Below, one piece after another: positions 54,905 through 63,862 of a stretch of 64,000 nucleotides of DNA. The translations under genes were made by a program, and so were the position numbers. The DNA comes from CAZJBS01 sp964544475 (GTDB taxonomy: Bacteria > CLD3 > SB21): positions 21,913 through 85,912 of the forward strand of contig CAZJBS010000013.1 in assembly GCA_964544475.1 (NCBI GenBank). The letters are read 5' to 3'. The number at the start of each line of letters is the position of its first letter. Within the stretch, counting starts at the first letter, position 1. The notes beneath the pieces are model-generated. The model saw only the letters and a list, made by a program, of their open reading frames with translations, made no database searches and was not told the origin of the DNA.

Positions 54905-56461
54905 CTATTTGGACAGGGTCGTCAGCGTCAGCCGCTGTTCGGTCTGTTGAATGTCGTCGGTTGAGGATTTCTTCTTGAATCCCCTTGTTGCAACCGCCGC
55001 TCTGCCCGCGTCTTTCTCGTCGAGATACCACACACCGTCTTTTTCGTACGTCTTGAGTTCCGGAAAAGCCGCCGTACGCGCGCACACCATCATCATCTCC
55101 GCACCAAAAGGCGGCGCGCATTCAAATTCCGCCGGAATCTCCACAACCTGGTTGGCTTTGGATTCGTCGATGAAATGGTCATTGAACAGCAGGGTGCGCG
55201 AGCCGTCCGCAAACGTGTACAGGATGCGGACGTGGCAGGCTCGGTTGGCTCGAACATAAATCTTCATGGTCTCGCCTTCCGTAAAGACGAGGTTTTCCGA
55301 TCCTTTGTTGGTCCATGCCTCAAGTTGGATGGCGCTGCTGATGACCTCGTCCTCGGCAAAGGCTTTCTGGTCGGCCATTGCCTGGACGAAATTTTCCGGT
55401 TTGGCCGCCAGACCTTTATCCGTGAGCAGATGGCCGTCCATGAGTACTTCCGCGCTGGCCAGTATCTTGCCGCTGATGACGTCGCGCAAACGGCCGATGA
55501 TCTTGATCTGCCCGCCCTGTTCCCAATAATTGCCCTCGAATAGGTTTTGCGCGCCGGATTCGATCACAAGCTCTTTCGTGATCTGCGTGGATTTTGGCGA
55601 AAACGCCTTCGCTTGCTGAGCAATATCCCAGACAACGTATTTCTGCATCTGCGATTCGAGCGCCTGTCGTAAGTAGCGCGCAAAGGAACTCGTCATTTTG
55701 GAGTCCTGGTACGTCAATGGTGAGACGACGACTTTGCCGATGGAAGACGGGACCTGTTTGGATATCTGGTAGGCCACGGCACGGGCCGCGTCATCGACGG
55801 AAGTGATCGTTTGTGCGAGAAGTTGATCGATTTTGTTCGCGGCTTCGGCTTTGCTGATGATGCCGGATTCTCCGACGGCCGGAGAAAAGTCGGGATCGGC
55901 TACGGCAAGAAGGCACAAGGTTTCGTTGAGTTCTTCGTACAAAGGAAAAAGACTGAGATACCGTGTGGCGGCGGATTCGATGTTCTTGGCGGATTCATCT
56001 TGACGAGCTTGCGCCACGATGGATTGAATTTGCCCTTCCAGCGTGCTCTTCTTTTGGTTGTAGATGCGGATCAATTCTGCCTTGCTGACGTACGCCAGGG
56101 CGTGAAGGTTCCGGCCTTTCTTAAATGACTCCGTCTTAACTCCGGAGATCTGGAGCGAGGTCGAACTCTGAGTGACGGAACTGAAATACTGCGATGCTTT
56201 TTTGCCTTGCTCTTCCAGCTTGTCGATCACGCGGCTTTGCACGTTGACCACGATCGTGCTGGCCAATTGCGCGCGGGCATTGGTCTCGGCGATCGACGCG
56301 GCGTTGGGTTCACTCGCCGCGGCGGTGCCGTAGCCGGTGAGGAACTGGTCGGATGGATATTTGGCAGACTTGCCGGGAGTCGTAACCCAGTCGGGGTCAT
56401 CGCCGGCAAAAACAGGGAACGCAACGATCAAGGAGATCAGCAGGATAAACTGCACCTTCAC
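54905..56461 (-). CDS. Exported LPP20/CsgG-like/DUF4384 protein
   Basis: A 518-residue exported protein. The GTG at 56461 is preferred over an ATG 13 codons upstream because GGAGGT sits six bases before it and the signal peptide (VQFILLISLIVAFPVFA) then begins properly. Residues about 22-150 match the LPP20 pattern: DPDWVTTPGKSAKYP, LTGYGTAAA, IAETNARAQLAS and HALAYVSK. The middle (about 240-340) looks like a CsgG/FlgO-type domain (GKVVVSPLTYQDSK, then GRLRDVISGKILASA). The end (about 385-475) matches DUF4384 (GETMKIYVRANRACHVRILY). Such proteins are envelope-associated; DUF4384 is also seen beside caspase-like genes, as here. No lipobox cysteine. Confidence 0.75.
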   Translation of the reverse strand: MKVQFILLISLIVAFPVFAGDDPDWVTTPGKSAKYPSDQFLTGYGTAAASEPNAASIAETNARAQLASTIVVNVQSRVIDKLEEQGKKASQYFSSVTQSSTSLQISGVKTESFKKGRNLHALAYVSKAELIRIYNQKKSTLEGQIQSIVAQARQDESAKNIESAATRYLSLFPLYEELNETLCLLAVADPDFSPAVGESGIISKAEAANKIDQLLAQTITSVDDAARAVAYQISKQVPSSIGKVVVSPLTYQDSKMTSSFARYLRQALESQMQKYVVWDIAQQAKAFSPKSTQITKELVIESGAQNLFEGNYWEQGGQIKIIGRLRDVISGKILASAEVLMDGHLLTDKGLAAKPENFVQAMADQKAFAEDEVISSAIQLEAWTNKGSENLVFTEGETMKIYVRANRACHVRILYTFADGSRTLLFNDHFIDESKANQVVEIPAEFECAPPFGAEMMMVCARTAAFPELKTYEKDGVWYLDEKDAGRAAVATRGFKKKSSTDDIQQTEQRLTLTTLSK

Positions 56462-57166
56462 GGGTACACCTCCATATTGGCTAATTGAATTTCGGTTCAT
56501 ACAAAAATATCTGCCAGCCTCCGCTCGATACGCCCCGACAATTCGGAGCGACTCGGAGGGCGGTCTTTGCCTCTTGTGGTATCGATGGCAAAGCCGTCGA
56601 ACGTTTCTAGCACGATTCGTGCGCCACGCACGACCCCGACGGGTCGAACACCTTTTCGTGCATCATTCGAATTTCCGTACGACCCCGTCGGGGTCGAATC
56701 TGTTTTTTTTGTTCGTTCTACAAATGTGGGATGCCTTCGGCATCCTCCCCCGTCAAGATTTCATCACGCATTACCTCTGGCTTTAGCCCATGAAACGCGG
56801 GGTAAATGGCGTATCCACCAGCAATCGAGTATTGAGACGGCCGGATGCGTAGGACAGCCAAACTGGCCGCCCTACTTCACCCCGATCGGAAAATCCTGGC
56901 CGCGTGCATAGCCTGCGGGTATTGCGCAGCGCCGGGATATGATTCGGACGTCCTCTTACGGCGAAAACAATTTGGATGCAGATTTGCCAAAACGTGTTGG
57001 CCATGTCGGTGTTGGTGTTTGCGTTGAGGATTGATCTTCAATTATGGAACCCCTCACGGGGCTCGTCGCTCTATTTGCGTTTCGTTCGTTAATATTGATC
57101 CTGGATGAATTCTTGATCTCGGCAATCGCTTTCGGTGTTACGAGCACGGTTCGTGCCGTGACGGCG
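56462..57166. repeat. Palindrome block A and gene remnant
   Basis: No complete gene. Positions about 56555-56765 hold palindromes in the order GATGGC-AAA-GCCGTC, ACCCCGACGGGT, GACCCCGTCGGGGTC and GGATGCCTTCGGCATCC, joined by conserved linkers (CGTTTCTAGCACGATTCGTG, TTTCGTGCATCATTCGAA). At 56872-56905 the minus strand encodes GQDFPIGVK and a stop, the same tail as the 52-residue gene at 58391. A further GGAACCCCTCACGGGG hairpin with the TTTCGTTCGTTAAT linker lies at 57045-57095, just 3' of the toxin gene. Confidence 0.8.
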
Positions 57167-57508
57167 CTATTCAAGAACAAGGAGTTGGAGATTGGCCAGC
57201 AGCCGTTGTTTATTCGCCCGGCTTAATTCCCCTGTTTCTTTGAGAAACCTCCGATTGTCGATGGCACGGATCTGATCGACCATCACGTCTGACGGTTTTT
57301 CCAGACCTCCTTCTCCTTTTGCCAGATGTACACGCAAAAGTTCCGTTTCCGGCTTGACCTGAGACGTGATTGGACAGACGATGGTACTCGGATGAACGGC
57401 GTTTAAAAGGTCGGTCTGGACGACCACCACCGGACGAACCTTACCGGGTTCCGTCCCGACACGCGGGTTCAGGTCGGCCGTGTAGACAAAAAACTTTTTG
57501 AGTTTCAT
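57167..57508 (-). CDS. PemK/MazF-family toxin
   Basis: A 113-residue endoribonuclease toxin candidate. The fold signature is present: VYTADLNPRVGTEPGKVRPVVVV with Arg25, VCPITS near 46-51 with the conserved Thr, GLEKPSDVMVDQIRAID around 68-84, and a C-terminal helix. In characterised members the RP Arg and IT Thr are catalytic and cleave mRNA at short motifs. It starts with ATGA overlap on the antitoxin stop. It is embedded between two palindrome blocks. Confidence 0.9.
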   Translation of the reverse strand: MKLKKFFVYTADLNPRVGTEPGKVRPVVVVQTDLLNAVHPSTIVCPITSQVKPETELLRVHLAKGEGGLEKPSDVMVDQIRAIDNRRFLKETGELSRANKQRLLANLQLLVLE

Positions 57509-57744
57509 TCAGGAAGCTCGTCTTCGAGCCGTTCAAAGTCTTTGAGGGCTTCGAGCGAGGATTCATAGACGTCTTCGGACTCACGAACGAGCTGTTCCTT
57601 GATGAGCTTGCGTTCCATCATGCGCGTATAGAAATCCACGGCCTCATTGATGTAGGCGTTGCGGGACTTGTCCAGTTTTTTGGTCATTTTTTCGGATTTG
57701 TGGTAGATCGTGTCATCCAACTTGACGGAGATATTTTTCGACAT
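57505..57744 (-). CDS. Ribbon-helix-helix antitoxin
   Basis: A 79-residue antitoxin preceding and overlapping the PemK/MazF toxin. The N-terminus (ISVKLDDTIYHKSEKMTKKL) has the ribbon-helix-helix pattern, with SRNAYINEAVDFY as the second helix; the acidic tail (SEDVYESSLEALKDFERL) would bind and inhibit the toxin. AAGGAA precedes the ATG at 57744. It should autorepress the pair through DNA near its start codon. Confidence 0.88.
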   Translation of the reverse strand: MSKNISVKLDDTIYHKSEKMTKKLDKSRNAYINEAVDFYTRMMERKLIKEQLVRESEDVYESSLEALKDFERLEDELPE

Positions 57745-58390
57745 CACAGGTTCCTTAGCTCTGGTATCACCAGATGGTAACACCTTACCCCCCTAATGTC
57801 AAGGGAATTAATTGCGATTTTATTCTCTTTTCTTTCGAAACGTCTTCGGATTCCGAGGAACGCCGTAGGCGTTCCATGGATTTGACCCAATCACGCGTAG
57901 AGCCATTCGTCAACCCTGTAGGGGTTGCATGTTCGTGCACCGCCACGCACACGGCGTAAGACACATGGAACCCCTCACGGGGTTCGCCGATCTTCTTGCT
58001 TCTCGTCCGTTAATACATGGAATCCCTACGGGATTCCCAAACACCATGATCAAAAAGCGCTCAGCAATTTTCGGGCTGTACCCAACACCACGTGCCTCAT
58101 CCTTCGGGGGCTAAAGCCCAACGATGGCAAAGCCATCGAACGTTTCTAGCGCGATTCGTGCACCTCGCATCACGACCCCGAAGGGGTCGAACACCTTTTC
58201 GTGCATCATTCGAATTTCCCTACGACCCCGTCGTGGTCGAGTCTGTTTTTTTTGTTCGTTCTACAAATGTGGGATGCCTTCGGCATCCTCATCCGGTCGT
58301 CGAGTATCCGCCACCGGCGGAGTATCGAGACGACCGCACATCTGCTCGCCTCGATATGTCCTTTCGGCCTACTCGGCGAGCGGTCTATCT
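57745..58390. repeat. Palindrome block B
   Basis: No gene apart from short chance frames. From about 57857 to 58300 lies the fullest ordered set: GGAACGCC-GTA-GGCGTTCC (57857-57875), CAACCCTGTAGGGGTTG (57911-57927), GAACCCC-TCAC-GGGGTTC (near 57968), GGAATCCC-TAC-GGGATTCC (58019-58037), GATGGC-AAA-GCCATC (58123-58137), GACCCC-GAA-GGGGTC (58174-58188), GACCCCGTCGTGGTC (near 58223) and GGATGCC-TTC-GGCATCC (58272-58288). It ends at the stop codon of the 52-residue gene. Confidence 0.85.
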
Positions 58391-58549
58391 TCACTTCACC
58401 CCGATCGGGAAGTCCTGACCCCAGATGAACGTCGTTGGAAATTGTTCCTCGCCTTTGTATTTCTTTGTGATCACGGGTATCTGATCGTCCACAAAGGCTT
58501 TGATGCTCAACACCGTGATCTGGCCATTGGGCAGTTTGGTTTTGCGCAT
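58391..58549 (-). CDS. Small 52-residue protein coupled to the WD40-caspase gene
   Basis: A short frame (MRKTKLPNGQITVLSIKAF..., ending WGQDFPIGVK) that starts three bases after the caspase gene's stop, arranged as TGA-GAG-ATG, so it would be translated by reinitiation. Its composition is normal and it contains no rare run. The tail GQDFPIGVK and stop recur at 56872-56905 next to another palindrome block, showing that at least the 3' end has been copied or moved together with the repeat. Unrecognised family; possibly a detached C-terminal piece of a larger protein. Confidence 0.5.
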   Translation of the reverse strand: MRKTKLPNGQITVLSIKAFVDDQIPVITKKYKGEEQFPTTFIWGQDFPIGVK

Positions 58550-58552
58550 CTC

Positions 58553-61500
58553 TCACCACACCCGAAAATCATTCTCCAGATTCTCCGTTCGCGAGGTCGG
58601 GTTCTGTTTGCCGTTGGTCAGTTCCTGCACGCGCCTGCCGACGTAATCGCGAAGTTCAGAAACCGTCAGCGTTTTGTCCTGGTTCAGGTCCGCTTTGCTG
58701 GAACGCAATCCTTCCAGGATCGAATACGTGAACACGCCGTTCTTCCACTCCGCACTCTCCAGGGCGTATTCCTTACCTGAAGCTGAGGATATCACGACAG
58801 CGCCGTTATTCCGCCGGAGATCCGCAAACAGCTCCTTCATCAACTCAAAGCTATTTTGCAATCCGATCCCGTCTTTGGCTTTCACCGTCTTCTTGAAAGC
58901 CCGTGCCTTCACTGAACCTCTCTTCTCTTCGACCGCAACCAACTGCGATTCCTCTTTGTCCACCTCGCCGGAGTGGCAGGCGTCGATGAGCATGAGTTTA
59001 TTTCTGGCGGGAATGCCATCCAACAGTCCTTCCAGGCTTTCATAGGACAGGCCTCGCAGGGACGGATGACTGAAATCCATATCGTGCATGGCCAAAAAGT
59101 AGTTCAGGCTGTCGTCCAGCAAGCCATGTCCGGCATAGAAGACAATGATGTAATCATCCACTTTTGTACCAGAAAGAAAATCCTTTATCTTCGCAATATT
59201 CTCTCTGACCGCATCACCGTTCGTCAGGGTCAGCGTCTTCACTTCACGTTCGTTCGTACGCTGGCTTTCAAAGACACCGGTCAGATCGAATGCGTCCTTC
59301 GAAGCATACGTAAGATTATAGGTGGTGTCTTGGTACTCCGAGACTCCTATGGCGACCACATACGTGGTACCCTCTCGAGTCGGTCCCGTATATTCGATGT
59401 CAAATGTTTCTCGAAGACTTTCCAAGCCTTTTTGGTTCATAACTGAGACTTGAATGAGGTTCTTTCCTTTGGAGAGTTCCAGCGTGATCGTGTCCCTGAA
59501 TGACTTCGCATGATGCTTGCGTATGTCAAGACCCGTGGAACCCAATACCGGTACGCCGTTACATGAGACATTTATGGAGCGCAGTTCGAATAGTGCATCC
59601 CACGCCTTAACAACGAAGGAGATGTGTTTTTCACTTGTCTTGGGGGCCAGATGTGCGGCGTCGATCGTTATTTCCGGCAAGTGGAAGTCACCTTCCAGTT
59701 GATCTTCGGCGAAGCCCATTTTTTGAAGGCGCTTTCTATGGGCCGCGGCGTAAAGGTCAACCATCTTCGAATCTGCTTGGTGCAGGCGAGACAGAACGAT
59801 ATCCGGCCGGTTGTACCGAAGATCAAAATTGTCGAACGAGAACGACCTCATGCCGGCAACATAATAGACGTACGGCAGAACGGACTTTGTAGCTGTGAAA
59901 TACTTGTCCGGAGCCACATACGCGTACCCATCGCCCATGAAGAGTACCGTCGCCAATGCCGTTCCCTGATCGGCATTCCAATAACTTAATTGACCGTCCT
60001 TTGCCAGACTGATCAACAGTCTTCCATCAGGAGAAAAAGCAAGTGAAACGACGTGTGCTTTGTTTCCGTAGAATGCTTGAATCAGTTTTCCGGTTTGCAC
60101 ATCCCACGTCCGTATCATATGGTCCGTGCCACCGCTGGCAATGGTCTTGCTGTCCGGACTGAAAGCAAGGGAGATGACCCCGGCTCCGATGGTGCCCATG
60201 CCGTGATCAATGCGCGTAAGCACGGCATCGGTCTGCGCATCGCGAATGATCACGTGCCTGTCAAAGCTACCCGTCGCGTAGTACTGCCCGTTCAGGCTGA
60301 ATTCCAAAGCGGCGACGGCCATTTTATGGTCTTTCAATGCGTTACGTTTCTTGCCAGTTCGAACATTCCACGAGCTCACAAAAATTGAATCAGCCCCTCG
60401 CAAAGTGAGGCCTCCGGCACACACGATGGTTTGTCCATCCGGACTGACCTTCACAAGTTCCCGCGCCGCCAGCGGCATTTTGAATGAGCGGATCATGGCG
60501 CCGGTAGCGATATTCACACATTGGATTGAGGAGTCCTTCGTCAGGGCGACGAAGAAGGTATTATCCCTGCTTAGATCGGTGAGGGTGCCCTTGTACGTCC
60601 CGGTTCCAGCATACGTCCGCAACAGCGAGCCCGTTCGGAGATCGTACAGCCGGAGCGAGTCGGAACAGGAAACAAAATATCTCTTCCCATCCGACAAAGG
60701 AACGACCCGCTCCATGTCGAAAGGCCCAGGTACGGCTACCGAAGAAATACGCTTGCCGGACACCACTTCCCTGACCTGAACTGTTCTTCCGACTCCTTTG
60801 CTAAAGGAACGATCCTCAAACGCACAGATCAGATGTTTCCCGTCCGGGGTCTGGGCCATATGCTGAAGCAGCGGTAACCCAACAAGCCTTCGATTCAACT
60901 CGCCGGTTTCAATATTCCACAAACTTACTGATTTGCTCTCTCCGCCTACCGTGGCGAGGTTTTTTTCATCCGGCGATGCAGAGAAACCCGTAAGAGGTTG
61001 ACCCGTCAGGTGGCGAATTTCCTCAAAGGTCGCCGCATCAAAAATCTTTATGGAATTAGCATGATTGCTGTATATGAAATACCGGTCCTTTGGACTGAAG
61101 GCAGATTCCGGGAATCCGTCCTTGATACCCGGATCGAATTCCTTTACGATCCGTTTTTCACGAAGGTCAATAACCGATAGGGTATGAACACGATTGATTT
61201 CCCTGCTCCACGTGAGGATGTTCTCACGGTTTGAAAACGAGAGCCTCTGATAGTCCGCCTTCTTGGCGGCGGCCCAGAAAATTCTTTCCGGTACGGCAAG
61301 CGCGATATCCCACACCTGCAAAGAGTCGTGTTCGATGAATGCGAAATACTTTCCGCCAGAACTCAGCGCAAACACACGCTTTTTGATGTCAAATCTTATC
61401 CTTACGCCTTTGTCCTTAAATAGTGGGGTAGGCGCGTCATAATTGAAGATGGATACCTTTTGCTCTTTGGTAGACAGGGTGAGCTGGTCATACGCAAGAT

Positions 61501-61897
61501 CGCTTACCCATACGAAATGCCTGTCATCTTTTGAGAAATAGATACGAGGGCCGTCCTTCTTATCTCGAAATATTTCCTTTCCTGTGACCACATTCCAGAT
61601 GATCGTTCCCGAGCCACTTGCCCCGGTACTCGCCACCATGGCATTGTCGTGGCTGAAAACGATGTTGGTTACAAAACCGGAATGTCCGGTCAGGACGCGC
61701 AACTCTTTTAGGGAACGGGCATCCCAAATGATCACAGAATTATCGAAACCTCCCGTGGCGATTAACGTGCCGTCGTCGCTGTACGCGACACACGTTATGT
61801 GGGACGAATGTCCAAACTGCAGGACAAGTTCTGGTTGAATCTGAGCGCTTGCGAATGTACTCATCGTCCAAAGAACAAGACCCATCTTCTTCATCAT
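58553..61897 (-). CDS. Secreted WD40-repeat protein with C-terminal caspase (C14) domain
   Basis: A 1114-residue protein. AGGAG about ten bases upstream selects the MMKK start at 61897, which gives a short signal peptide ending FASA-Q. WD40 repeats fill about 25-700, with GH...IIWD repeats near the N-terminus (FDNSVIIWDARSLKELRVLTG) and again near 500-640. A linker resembling an Ig-like domain follows, then a caspase-like domain from about 860: the catalytic His near 921 in FYAGHG and Cys near 973 in IDACHSGE form an intact dyad, and the C-terminus has a dockerin/EF-hand-like DLNQDKTLTVSELRDYV. It is probably a periplasmic or surface protease controlled by the propeller. Coupled to the 52-residue gene downstream. 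Confidence 0.9.
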   Translation of the reverse strand: MMKKMGLVLWTMSTFASAQIQPELVLQFGHSSHITCVAYSDDGTLIATGGFDNSVIIWDARSLKELRVLTGHSGFVTNIVFSHDNAMVASTGASGSGTIIWNVVTGKEIFRDKKDGPRIYFSKDDRHFVWVSDLAYDQLTLSTKEQKVSIFNYDAPTPLFKDKGVRIRFDIKKRVFALSSGGKYFAFIEHDSLQVWDIALAVPERIFWAAAKKADYQRLSFSNRENILTWSREINRVHTLSVIDLREKRIVKEFDPGIKDGFPESAFSPKDRYFIYSNHANSIKIFDAATFEEIRHLTGQPLTGFSASPDEKNLATVGGESKSVSLWNIETGELNRRLVGLPLLQHMAQTPDGKHLICAFEDRSFSKGVGRTVQVREVVSGKRISSVAVPGPFDMERVVPLSDGKRYFVSCSDSLRLYDLRTGSLLRTYAGTGTYKGTLTDLSRDNTFFVALTKDSSIQCVNIATGAMIRSFKMPLAARELVKVSPDGQTIVCAGGLTLRGADSIFVSSWNVRTGKKRNALKDHKMAVAALEFSLNGQYYATGSFDRHVIIRDAQTDAVLTRIDHGMGTIGAGVISLAFSPDSKTIASGGTDHMIRTWDVQTGKLIQAFYGNKAHVVSLAFSPDGRLLISLAKDGQLSYWNADQGTALATVLFMGDGYAYVAPDKYFTATKSVLPYVYYVAGMRSFSFDNFDLRYNRPDIVLSRLHQADSKMVDLYAAAHRKRLQKMGFAEDQLEGDFHLPEITIDAAHLAPKTSEKHISFVVKAWDALFELRSINVSCNGVPVLGSTGLDIRKHHAKSFRDTITLELSKGKNLIQVSVMNQKGLESLRETFDIEYTGPTREGTTYVVAIGVSEYQDTTYNLTYASKDAFDLTGVFESQRTNEREVKTLTLTNGDAVRENIAKIKDFLSGTKVDDYIIVFYAGHGLLDDSLNYFLAMHDMDFSHPSLRGLSYESLEGLLDGIPARNKLMLIDACHSGEVDKEESQLVAVEEKRGSVKARAFKKTVKAKDGIGLQNSFELMKELFADLRRNNGAVVISSASGKEYALESAEWKNGVFTYSILEGLRSSKADLNQDKTLTVSELRDYVGRRVQELTNGKQNPTSRTENLENDFRVW

Positions 61898-62288
61898 GAT
61901 TAACCACTCCTGATTTTGTATGACTCGATACGTATCATCAAGGCTATGGCTTGACAATCCAACTCGTGTTTCTTAGCCTGAACATAAGATTGTCAGTCTA
62001 AAAGTGAGATGAGCAAATCAGAGCCTTACTTCCCATCCTGGGAAAAGGCGACAGAGACGACCGGTAAAGAATGCCCGTGAATGTGGGGTTCATGGTTCTT
62101 CGTGCGTTTCGTTCGTTAATTTATGGAATCCCTACGGGATTCACATTCGGATCATCTATCGGTTCCACATGAGCGCCGTAGGCGTTCCATGGAATTGGTC
62201 GATCCAGCGCTATCGCATTCATCAACCCCGTAGGGGTTGCATCTTTGTTTCCGCCACCACTTGCCTTACATAAGATACATGGAACTCC
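61898..62288. repeat. Palindrome block C and caspase gene upstream region
   Basis: The first 200 bases should hold the WD40-caspase promoter; I see no clear pair. From about 62100 come GAATCCC-TAC-GGGATTC, GAGCGCC-GTA-GGCGTTC, CAACCCC-GTA-GGGGTTG and an imperfect GGAACTCCTCACGGGCTTC that runs into the 3' end of the membrane protein gene. The linker TTTCGTTCGTTAATT is shared with blocks A, B and D. Confidence 0.8.
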
Positions 62289-63089
62289 TCACGGGCTTCG
62301 CTGTTCTCTTGTGATTTCGTTGTCTCCTTTTTTCCGGAGACGTGGCCACACGGCGACGACCAGACTGCTGGCAACGGCTAATACCATGGCATAAAGGATG
62401 ATGGTGTACAGGCGATGAACGTGTGTTTGCGGCAAAGGCCGTCGGCCCCATTCGATCAAAACGGGCTCTTCGTCGGCTTTCAACCCATACTGCTCAATGG
62501 CAACGGATATCGCCTTGCGGACATTTCCTATCACTGTCGGATCATTCGTTATGACGCCAAAATTGATATCTTTGCGCGTCAGGTTGAATTCTTCGATCTC
62601 TGCCCGACCTGCGTTGAGCTTTCTGGCCCATGCCCACAGTTTTACAGGTCGTAACGAATCGTCACCGGCGCCAACCACGGGAACCGCCAAGTAATGATGA
62701 GTGCCATAGCGATCAAAAGTGTGCCGGCCGTATTTTGTTAATGCGAGGCGGCTATCATGAAAAGAAACGTACTTCATCTCGTGACGATATGCACTGACAG
62801 AAATGTCTTCATAAAAACGCATATCTTTTTCAAAAAGATAGTCAGAAACGGAGTACGAACCGTACAGGCCGACAGCGAAGGTGAGCATAAAGGAAATGAC
62901 CACCGGCCCCCCTTGCGGTTTCACCAGCCATCGAACTGTTGCCGCCGATAGCACGGCCACGATGAGCGCAGTGATGAAGTGGAATGGCTGTCCGAATTTG
63001 AGAAACAGCGCGCCCGAGGACCATGCGCCCGCCGCCATGCCAGCGAGTACAGCCAACAAGTACAAGGAATGCTTGATCAAAGTCTGCAT
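62289..63089 (-). CDS. Membrane protein of unknown function
   Basis: A 266-residue protein with hydrophobic helices at about 7-30, 36-56, 64-82 and 223-245. Between the third and fourth helix lies a soluble domain of about 130 residues (YEDISVSAYRHEMKYVSFHDSRL, then AVPVVGAGDDSLRPVKLWAWARK), probably outside the cytoplasm. No family recognised and no catalytic motif. The last codons (about ITREQRSP) extend into the CTCACGGG palindrome of block C, so the original C-terminus may have been altered by the repeat. Confidence 0.65.
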   Translation of the reverse strand: MQTLIKHSLYLLAVLAGMAAGAWSSGALFLKFGQPFHFITALIVAVLSAATVRWLVKPQGGPVVISFMLTFAVGLYGSYSVSDYLFEKDMRFYEDISVSAYRHEMKYVSFHDSRLALTKYGRHTFDRYGTHHYLAVPVVGAGDDSLRPVKLWAWARKLNAGRAEIEEFNLTRKDINFGVITNDPTVIGNVRKAISVAIEQYGLKADEEPVLIEWGRRPLPQTHVHRLYTIILYAMVLAVASSLVVAVWPRLRKKGDNEITREQRSP

Positions 63090-63862
63090 GATGTTCGCCG
63101 TTGATAAGATACGCAGACAATACGAGGAATAACCGATTTTTCAAAGCCTTTGTTTTTTGAAGCAGAAATCGAGATGTCCGGCGGAATTGGTCAGGCTGGC
63201 TCAATCACGCGTAGAGCCATACGGCCATAGAGGTTGCATGCTCGTGCGCCGCCGCTCGCCCGGCACATGAAACCCCTCACGGGGTTCGCCAATCTTCTTG
63301 CGTCTCGTCCGTTAATACATGGAATCCCTACGGGATTCCCACACACCGTGGTCAAAAAGCGCTCAGTAATTTTCGGGCTGTAGCCCAACATCACGTGCCT
63401 CATCCTTCGGGGGCTAAAGCCCAACGATGGCGAAGCCATCGAACGTTTCTAGCACGATTTGTGCCCTACGCATCACGACCCCGAAGGGGTCGAACACCTT
63501 TTCGTGCATCATTCGAATTTCCGTACGACCCCGTCGGGGTCGGATATTATGTTTCTTCGTTCGTTCTACCAACGTTGGATGCCTTCGGCATCCTCCCCCG
63601 TCAAGATTTCATCACGCCGTTACCACAGGCTTTAGCCTCAAGTCAAAAGTTTTTTTGCATGGAACTTCGCACGATTTATTCGCGTTTTGTTCGTTAACAC
63701 ATGGAATCCCTACGGGATTCCCATTCAGAGTATGCATCCCAAGAACGCCGTAGGCGTTCCATGTATTTGATCGATCAAGGGCCATCGCATGATCAACCCC
63801 GTAGGGGTTGCATGTGATTTTGCCGCCACCTCCGCTCGCGAGGTCGGGATCTGACGACTTTG
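63090..63862. repeat. Palindrome block D
   Basis: No credible gene. The block (about 63190-63830) repeats block B's order: an eroded GTAGAG...GGTTGCATG, AACCCC-TCAC-GGGGTT, GGAATCCC-TAC-GGGATTCC, CTTCGGGGGCTAAAG, GATGGC-GAA-GCCATC, GACCCC-GAA-GGGGTC, GACCCC-GTC-GGGGTC and GGATGCC-TTC-GGCATCC. It then continues with a second GGAATCCC-TAC-GGGATTCC, GAACGCC-GTA-GGCGTTC and CAACCCC-GTA-GGGGTTG. It ends about 30 bases 3' of the SNF2 helicase stop. Confidence 0.85.

Noticed and set aside
58081..58430. Similar short frames in the palindrome blocks giving related Arg/Pro-rich peptides (also near 56.6 and 63.4 kb)
   Set aside because: The similarity comes from the repeated DNA; frames start at chance ATGs without ribosome sites and run through hairpins.
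56555..63830. Palindrome blocks considered as CRISPR arrays
   Set aside because: Units within a block differ from each other, spacing is irregular and no cas gene is present.
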